Origin: a bacterium
Lineage (GTDB): Bacteria; Patescibacteriota; Gracilibacteria; JAUYGZ01
NCBI GenBank assembly: GCA_030690415.1
Contig: JAUYGZ010000003.1
Span: 124,001 to 188,000, forward strand
Length of the DNA: 64,000 nt
Reading direction: 5' to 3'
The position numbers and the translations under genes are program-made. This document shows, in pieces, positions 59,924-64,000 of this stretch (the first letter of the stretch is position 1; each line of letters begins with the position of its first letter). The notes under the pieces were generated by a model, which made no database searches, had not been told where the DNA came from, and saw nothing but the letters and a program-made list of their open reading frames with translations.

Positions 59924-60211
59924 CTATTGGAGTGTGGAGAATTTTTTGTAGATCGAGTACTGAGTGAAGATGAAGGAGAGGACGAAACCAACGATGAGGA
60001 GCACGGGACGGGTTCCGAGGTATCGGTCGAGGAGATATCCTCCACCGGCAAAGATTACTAAACCCCCAATGACATAGCCAAAGACGGTCGCGGTGAGCAG
60101 ATAGTGTTTGGAAAACATGAGGTCATAAGCCTTCTTCCCTTCCGAATCCATTCTCCGGCGGATGGGATCGGGATCCACAGGGCTGTGATGAGGGTCTTGC
60201 TCATGCTTCAT
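59924..60211 (-). CDS. AtpI/AtpZ-like small membrane protein
   Basis: A 95-residue protein with two helices (YLLTATVFGYVIGGLVIFAGGGYLL and PVLLIVGFVLSFIFTQYSIY), first in the ATP synthase operon. AtpI/AtpZ proteins help c-ring assembly or Mg2+ uptake. The ATG is only about 8-10 bases after a TATAAT box, so the transcript may be nearly leaderless. Confidence 0.75.
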   Translation of the reverse strand: MKHEQDPHHSPVDPDPIRRRMDSEGKKAYDLMFSKHYLLTATVFGYVIGGLVIFAGGGYLLDRYLGTRPVLLIVGFVLSFIFTQYSIYKKFSTLQ

Positions 60212-60219
60212 GACATCAG

Positions 60220-60255
60220 ATTATACTAATAAAAAGGTATCATATTTTGATACCT
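60220..60255 (-). promoter_or_regulatory. ATP synthase operon promoter with an upstream palindrome
   Basis: On the minus strand, TATAAT (60220-60225) lies 9 bases before the atpI-like ATG. Just upstream is the perfect palindrome AGGTATCA-AAATA-TGATACCT (60235-60255) followed by TTTTT. It could be an operator overlapping the -35 region, or a terminator that shields the operon from upstream transcription. Both readings fit. Confidence 0.55.
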
Positions 60256-60366
60256 AAAACTGAAGCAGAAAGACTGTAAAGAGGGGGCTAAAAAATGTCA
60301 ATGGTTAATTTTTTTGATTTTGTACCACCGACCTGTTGGGCAGCTTGAGTGATTATCTAAAGTGTT

Positions 60367-60399
60367 CCCGCGGTCCTGACAGGTGTCGGGATCCGCGGG
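60367..60399. terminator. Strong hairpin after the small G+C-rich gene
   Basis: CCCGCGGTCCTGACA pairs with TGTCGGGATCCGCGGG, about 15 bp with one bulged A and a 2-3 base loop. It lies 20 bases after the stop of the 74-codon ORF on the minus strand. There is no U-tract. It may end or protect that transcript. Confidence 0.5.
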
Positions 60400-60418
60400 A
60401 GTTGGGATCGAGAGGAAT

Positions 60419-60643
60419 TTAATCCAAATCGATCCCTGGAAGAACGTCATCCGCCAACTCTGGGGAAACCTCCCCCGAGTTCCAGTCGGCCGCGATCACT
60501 CGCAGCCGCGCGGATTCACTCCTACGCGGAGCCTGGGAGTCGCGCCGCTTGGATGCGCGCTGTAGCCCGCGAGCCCGTTTGTCACTCACCTCTTCCCCCT
60601 TCGGTAGAGAGTGACCAGAAACACTGTCGCCCCGTTGCGACAT
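60419..60643 (-). CDS. Small G+C-rich gene or structured RNA of unknown function
   Basis: A 74-codon ORF starting MSQRGDSVSGHSLPKGEEVSDKRARG and ending SPELADDVLPGIDLD. Its ATG lies at the expected transcription start of a good promoter, so translation would be leaderless. It is basic in the middle, acidic at the end, and matches no family I know. The RNA is also strongly structured: TGTCGC/GCGACA, GTCACTC/GAGTGAC, and AACTCgGGGGA/TTCCCCaGAGTT stems. So it may be a non-coding RNA instead. It is much richer in G+C than its surroundings. RNase P, tmRNA and 6S signatures were not seen. Confidence 0.4.
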   Translation of the reverse strand: MSQRGDSVSGHSLPKGEEVSDKRARGLQRASKRRDSQAPRRSESARLRVIAADWNSGEVSPELADDVLPGIDLD

Positions 60644-60647
60644 CGGC

Positions 60648-60675
60648 ACTATAGTTTCCATTGTTGAAATGTCAA
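60648..60675 (-). promoter_or_regulatory. Near-consensus sigma70-type promoter
   Basis: On the minus strand, TTGACA (60670-60675), a 16-base spacer, and TATAGT (60648-60653). It is the best -35/-10 pair seen in the window. It overlaps the stop codon of the ATP-grasp/NlpC gene and would start transcription at about the ATG of the 74-codon ORF. Confidence 0.7.
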
Positions 60676-62642
60676 ATCCTCCAAAACCCCTCCAAGACAT
60701 ACCTTCTCTCCAGTTCAGCCAAATCCTCTTCCATCACCCCCATCTTCAGGCCCGAATGCCAGACTTTTGTTCCCCTTACGATCCCCACATGGGAGATATG
60801 CTTCTTTCGGGAGTGAAGGAAGACCAAGTCATCATTCTGCAGTTCATTTCTCTCCACCTTGCCTGAACAAAAGCTCTTCTGATCCTGCGAGTACTTCGGC
60901 AAAAGAATCCCCTTCACCTCCCAAAAGTAGCGTTGGACAAAAGCGGAGCAATCAATCCCCTGCTCGGAATTCCCTCCCCAGCCGTAGGGTGTTCCCTTCC
61001 AGTTTTCAAAAAAGTCTTCAGCATTTGTCGAAGCTTTGTTGGGGAGTTCAAAACTCTCCACCGGACCCATTTCTTCCAGAGAAACCGATTTGGAGAGCCA
61101 TCCTCGGGTCTTATCCGCTTTTTTAACGAGGAAAAAATCACCCTGTTCACCCAAGAGTTTGAGCACTTCACCAGCTTGAACCTCTGTCTGCCGATTGCGG
61201 TCAAGATGTGGTTTTGGAATGGGTTTGCGGAGCAAAGGAGCCGATTCCTTCATCTTCACAAAGCGATCATTCCAGATATCTTTCTCCCGAATTCGGAAAC
61301 CAATGACCACCCGCTCATAAAAATCAATAAAGATATCCTTAAAATGATGTCGGGTAGGGTGATTCCCCCCTTCAAAGGGATTAGAGGGGGCAGAGGCGAC
61401 ATCATCATGCGCATCGTAAGCAGAACCTTTGAACTGAATGCTGGCATAATCCGAGCCCGGATCAATGGCAGTATTTGGGAGATGAGAAAGCAACAGTAAC
61501 AATTCCCCTTCCTCCAGTTCCCGGGCATCGAAGCTTCTCAATCTGAGTTTCCAGTCTTGTCCGTCAAAGGCATAAATGCCTGACTTCAGGGTCTTGGGCG
61601 TTTTCCAGGCTCTATCCTTGGTATTTCTCAAAATAATCTGGCCGAAGAGCTTCCCATCCTTATCCAGGAAATCAAAACGGTGTTCTTTTAAACTCGCGCG
61701 TTCCGCATGGAGCTTGAGAAGGGGTTCACGTTCATTCACCACATCCATGAGGCACTGAAGGCTGATCGAAGCGGTCAAACGGGGGTTGCACTCGATCAGA
61801 TACCACTGCTCTCCATTCCAGATCAGGTCAAGGCCGAAAAAGCCGATGTACCCGACTTCACGAAAAAGAGGACCCTTTTTCTCGAGCTCCTTCCGCAGCT
61901 TCGACAATATCTCATCATTCAAATCAAGAGTGGGGCTGACTCCAACCGTTCCAAACTGAAAATGGTTCCAGACCTTCATGTTCATCATTTGCTGCCAGAG
62001 CGGCCCAAAGGCCATTTTTCCCTGAGCATCCACATAGCCATTGAGAGTATAGGTGTTTCCGGACACAAAACGGCTGATTTTGACCTGAGTCCCCTGGACG
62101 AGTGGGGCGAAGAGCTCATTTCGTTTGGAGAAAAAGGAAGAACTTCCCGCGTGTCCCATCCGACCCTGAACCACTATTTCATCTCCCAGTTCATCATGAT
62201 AGGCGTGATGCTGTTTCTCATCCCAGAGCACAATCCGGTGTTCCGGCATGGGAAGAGCATGTTTTACAGCTAATCCCGCAAAGCTGATTTTATCCTCCAG
62301 CTCTCGGCACACCTTCACATCAGCCGAAACCAGATCCCATCCCTGCTCCTCTATCCATCGCCGAATCTTGTTCGAAGGCTTGAAGACGAGAAACTTCAGA
62401 TCAGCTTTGAGGCTTCGAAGCCAGTTTAGGGTCAGAGCGCGGCTGAGGATGAGGAAAGTACTCCCGGGAATGACCGCTCCGGGGAATTCTTCCTCGAAGC
62501 ATCGGACAGCTGTCCCTTGCTCCCTCATCCAGCTCAGCATATCCGATTGATATGAGCAGAGCACAGTCGCTCCCACAGCTTCAGAGACCCAGAGTGCTCT
62601 GCGGAGGTCGAGGGTGACGTAGATGGTTTTGGAGGGGTTCAT
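60672..62642 (-). CDS. ATP-grasp ligase fused to SH3-like and NlpC/P60 peptidase domains
   Basis: About 656 residues. The N-terminal half (about 90-300) is an ATP-grasp ligase: CRELEDKISFAGLAVKHALPMPEHRIVLW, DEIVVQGRMGHAGSSSFF, and the metal-binding end VGYIGFFGLDLIWNGEQWYLIECNPRLTAS. A middle region of unknown fold carries an in-frame palindromic insertion (SAPSNPFEGGNHPT, about 412-433). An SH3-like segment (LDRNRQTEVQAGEVLKLLGEQGDFFLVKKADKTRGWLS) leads to NlpC/P60 with Cys in GIDCSAFVQRYFW (about 565) and His in KHISHVGIVRG. No signal peptide. ATG 62642 overlaps the PLP gene stop (ATGA). A ligase and a peptidase in one protein suggest both making and cleaving an amide bond. Confidence 0.8.
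   Translation of the reverse strand: MNPSKTIYVTLDLRRALWVSEAVGATVLCSYQSDMLSWMREQGTAVRCFEEEFPGAVIPGSTFLILSRALTLNWLRSLKADLKFLVFKPSNKIRRWIEEQGWDLVSADVKVCRELEDKISFAGLAVKHALPMPEHRIVLWDEKQHHAYHDELGDEIVVQGRMGHAGSSSFFSKRNELFAPLVQGTQVKISRFVSGNTYTLNGYVDAQGKMAFGPLWQQMMNMKVWNHFQFGTVGVSPTLDLNDEILSKLRKELEKKGPLFREVGYIGFFGLDLIWNGEQWYLIECNPRLTASISLQCLMDVVNEREPLLKLHAERASLKEHRFDFLDKDGKLFGQIILRNTKDRAWKTPKTLKSGIYAFDGQDWKLRLRSFDARELEEGELLLLLSHLPNTAIDPGSDYASIQFKGSAYDAHDDVASAPSNPFEGGNHPTRHHFKDIFIDFYERVVIGFRIREKDIWNDRFVKMKESAPLLRKPIPKPHLDRNRQTEVQAGEVLKLLGEQGDFFLVKKADKTRGWLSKSVSLEEMGPVESFELPNKASTNAEDFFENWKGTPYGWGGNSEQGIDCSAFVQRYFWEVKGILLPKYSQDQKSFCSGKVERNELQNDDLVFLHSRKKHISHVGIVRGTKVWHSGLKMGVMEEDLAELERRYVLEGFWRI
61344..61405. 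repeat. Palindromic element inserted in frame in the ATP-grasp/NlpC gene
   Basis: ATGATGTCG (61344-61352) and CGACATCAT (61397-61405) are 9-bp perfect inverted ends. The interior CCCCCTCTAATCCCTTTGAAGGGGGG resembles the cores of the elements upstream of cysS. Read on the minus strand it encodes DDVASAPSNPFEGGNHPTRHH in frame, so it adds about 20 residues between domains without breaking the gene. Confidence 0.7.
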
Positions 62643-63562
62643 AATGACAAAAATTCTTCCCAAAGCCTGTCCATATCCTGAAAGGTCTCGGCCCTCCTTG
62701 GCGAAACAAGTTCAGCCTTCGGCCATTTTTTTCCGGAAAAAATACAGACGAGGGATTCATAGCGGTCTTTCAGTCGGAGAGCAATGGCGAAACTGCAGAC
62801 ACCCTCCCAAGAAGTTTCAAGGTGGTTTTCGAGCAGTACCCGCTCGGCCTCCTGACGATCTACATCGGTCACGTACCAGGCATCGCCTCCGCTCTTTTGA
62901 ATCAGCCCGAGCAACTCTTTCTTTCGAGGAGTTTCGGACAGCCCAATTCCAAATTCCGCTTCTGTCGGGACTTGCTCAGGATGTAATTCCCTGACGATCG
63001 AACAGCTTTTCCCACTCTGGACCAGATGCAGAGCGGGTAACTTCAACCCTTTCGATTCGTAAGCTCTCATCAGACCCAAGCTGGAAGTGCCTGAAGTGGC
63101 AAAGTTGACGATGGCCTTTGCCTGTTGGGCCTGTACAATCAGTTCATCGCCGAGTGAGGCATAGGCATCAAGAGCTAATGCGTCTCCTGAGATCCGAGGG
63201 AAAGGCACCTTGTACCGCTTAGCCAGATACTTCGCGAAGCGAAGCGGACGAGAGCTCAACACGACAAATGCCCCTTCTTTCTCAAGTTGAGCGGCTTTGT
63301 TCAGATCTCCCCGATCGGACATCAGGCAAAAGACTGTGATGCCCATTTTCCGACCATAGTGCGCGGCAGTGATGCCGGCATTTCCGGTCGTTGACAAAAC
63401 CAGAGTGAAAATCCCCTCTCCCTGATACTTTTTCAGAAGTGGCTTTAGGTACCGAAATTTATGCGATCCCGCATCGGACTGGTCTTCTCTCTTGATGAAA
63501 ACCGAAGCGAAAGGGGAATCGGCAGAGAATGAGATGAGAGGCGTTATACTAGGGGTGTTCAA
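62639..63562 (-). CDS. PLP-dependent enzyme, threonine synthase/cysteine synthase fold
   Basis: A 307-residue fold type II PLP enzyme. The PLP Lys is in DAGSHKFRYLKPLLKK. The phosphate and substrate loop is STTGNAGITAAHYGRKMGITVFCLM, and ATSGTSSLGLMRAYES is near the second Gly-rich loop. It is closest in style to threonine synthase or a diaminopropionate/cystathionine-type lyase, but shorter. It is coupled to the ATP-grasp/NlpC gene by a 4-base overlap, so the two probably act in one pathway. The substrate is unknown. Confidence 0.8.
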   Translation of the reverse strand: MNTPSITPLISFSADSPFASVFIKREDQSDAGSHKFRYLKPLLKKYQGEGIFTLVLSTTGNAGITAAHYGRKMGITVFCLMSDRGDLNKAAQLEKEGAFVVLSSRPLRFAKYLAKRYKVPFPRISGDALALDAYASLGDELIVQAQQAKAIVNFATSGTSSLGLMRAYESKGLKLPALHLVQSGKSCSIVRELHPEQVPTEAEFGIGLSETPRKKELLGLIQKSGGDAWYVTDVDRQEAERVLLENHLETSWEGVCSFAIALRLKDRYESLVCIFSGKKWPKAELVSPRRAETFQDMDRLWEEFLSL

Positions 63563-63630
63563 AGCTGTCGAGCTATGTGAATAGAGACTGATATTGACCT
63601 GAATTTTATTTTTTGATATGACCGATGGAG

Positions 63631-63636
63631 TATAGT
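63631..63636 (+). promoter_or_regulatory. -10 box for the LysW-like gene
   Basis: TATAGT lies 15 bases before the ATG, giving a very short leader. The -35 region is only A/T-rich. The gene is divergent from the PLP gene. Confidence 0.35.
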
Positions 63637-63651
63637 GCTTAATTTCCCCCT

Positions 63652-63807
63652 ATGCCACCAATCGTACTGTGTCCCGACTGTAATTTTGAAATAGATCTCG
63701 ATGGAGGAGCCATTGGTGACTATTTTGAATGCGATATCTGTGCCTGTGAACTTATGGTGATATCCATGGATCCTCCGAAGGTGGAGGTGCTTGATGAAGA
63801 GAAATAA
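63652..63807 (+). CDS. LysW-like amino-group carrier protein
   Basis: A 51-residue ORF too short for the ORF track: MPPIVLCPDCNFEIDLDGGA, then IGDYFECDICACELMVISMD, then PPKVEVLDEEK. CPxC...CxxC zinc ribbon, a strongly acidic surface, and the phrase (V/I)S(M/L)DPP...E match LysW. In lysine and arginine synthesis LysW carries the substrate on the side chain of its C-terminal Glu (EDWGE). Here the tail is LDEEK, so the canonical EDWGE end is missing. An ATP-grasp ligase, a PLP enzyme and a peptidase are adjacent, the classes used in carrier-protein pathways. It overlaps the 3' end of murD by 56 bases on the opposite strand. Confidence 0.7.
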   Translation: MPPIVLCPDCNFEIDLDGGAIGDYFECDICACELMVISMDPPKVEVLDEEK

Positions 63808-64000
63808 CCATGTGCCGGAAGTTTTTATACCCTGGCATCTTGTCTTTGAAGTAAGAAAAGTATTCCGCCGCGGGTGAAAAGAGGACCACGTCACCTGGTT
63901 GAGTCAGAGTTTTAGCTTTTTCAACAGCTTCTTTGAGGTCGGCAACTTCTCGAATACGATCAGATTTCATATTCTCACTCAATGGACTCTTCAACATGAA
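63752..64000 (-). CDS. murD: MurD-like Mur ligase, C-terminal end (partial)
   Basis: Only the last 82 or so residues are in the window. IREVADLKEAVEKAKTLTQPGDVVLFSPAAEYFSYFKDKMPGYKNFRHMV matches the end of MurD (compare GDVVLLSPACASFDxFKxFExRGxxF). MurD adds D-Glu to UDP-MurNAc-Ala. The end has an extra tail (SLHQAPPPSEDPWISP) that runs antisense over the LysW-like gene. Another Mur-ligase member cannot be excluded. Confidence 0.6.
   Translation of the reverse strand, partial: FMLKSPLSENMKSDRIREVADLKEAVEKAKTLTQPGDVVLFSPAAEYFSYFKDKMPGYKNFRHMVISLHQAPPPSEDPWISP

Noticed and set aside
60419-60643. Known ncRNA (RNase P RNA, tmRNA, 6S) for the G+C-rich unit
   Set aside because: The conserved sequence signatures of these RNAs were not found on either strand.

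Overview
The window looks like a chromosomal piece of a Candidate Phyla Radiation (Patescibacteria) bacterium, most likely from or near the Peregrinibacteria. The hints are an archaeal-type triosephosphate isomerase, an alanyl-tRNA synthetase of only 597 residues, VirB2/TrbC-like pilin genes, a LysW-like carrier protein, and core enzymes scattered in short unrelated operons. UGA is used as an ordinary stop (for example at the ends of the alpha/beta hydrolase near 40.6 kb and the second pilin gene near 52.2 kb), so the UGA=Gly code of Gracilibacteria and Absconditabacteria does not apply. The phylum is an inference from gene content; no rRNA is present.

Layout. 0-19 kb: the end of rplL, a surface fibronectin/Ig-like protein, cysS (behind two MITE-like palindromes), a flippase-like membrane protein, folD-purF-tagO on the minus strand, an SLH/FecR surface protein, a FemAB ligase, rpmF-rpmE, a CNNM/CorC protein, alaS, and two minus-strand genes of poorly known function, one with a CAP-like domain. 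19.1-20.9 kb: a G+C-rich nhaD Na+/H+ antiporter with a heavily structured leader, enclosed by a perfect 16-bp inverted repeat. 21-31 kb: tpiA, a fusion of an O-antigen-ligase-like membrane protein with riboflavin kinase, then a long minus-strand run (pheA-tyrA-aroF-SpoIIE phosphatase-Nudix-ftsA-like-mnmA). pheA is preceded by a clear transcription attenuator with leader peptide MNASNNNWFYFYFFSA, and by tRNA-Leu(GAG). 31-40 kb: an AI-2E-type exporter, HtrA, and a type I restriction-modification locus (hsdM, a half-length hsdS, a HipA-like kinase, a small partner ORF, hsdR). 40-51 kb: alpha/beta hydrolase, DegT aminotransferase, nnrD-DUF5655-small basic ORF, ligA, corA, a receiver/histidine-kinase pair, and uvrA. 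51-53 kb: two pilin-like genes and a coiled-coil membrane protein. 53-60 kb: a complete F1Fo ATP synthase operon (atpI-like,B,E,F,H,A,G,D,C). 60-64 kb: a small G+C-rich transcription unit, an ATP-grasp/NlpC-P60 fusion, a PLP enzyme, a LysW-like mini-protein missed by the ORF track, and the end of a murD-like gene.

How parts fit together. The c subunit of the ATP synthase carries the residues that bind Na+ in sodium-driven enzymes, and an NhaD antiporter is present, which suggests that sodium is the coupling ion. PheA, TyrA and AroF give the first and last steps of Phe/Tyr synthesis, with attenuation sensing Phe/Tyr (and Trp) charging. The most novel-looking systems are the LysW-like protein beside ATP-grasp-NlpC/P60 and PLP genes, the kinase pair inside the hsd locus, the inverted-repeat-flanked nhaD cassette, and several palindromic repeat families, one of which is inserted in frame in a protein gene.

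No CRISPR array, transposase gene, rRNA or replication origin was seen.
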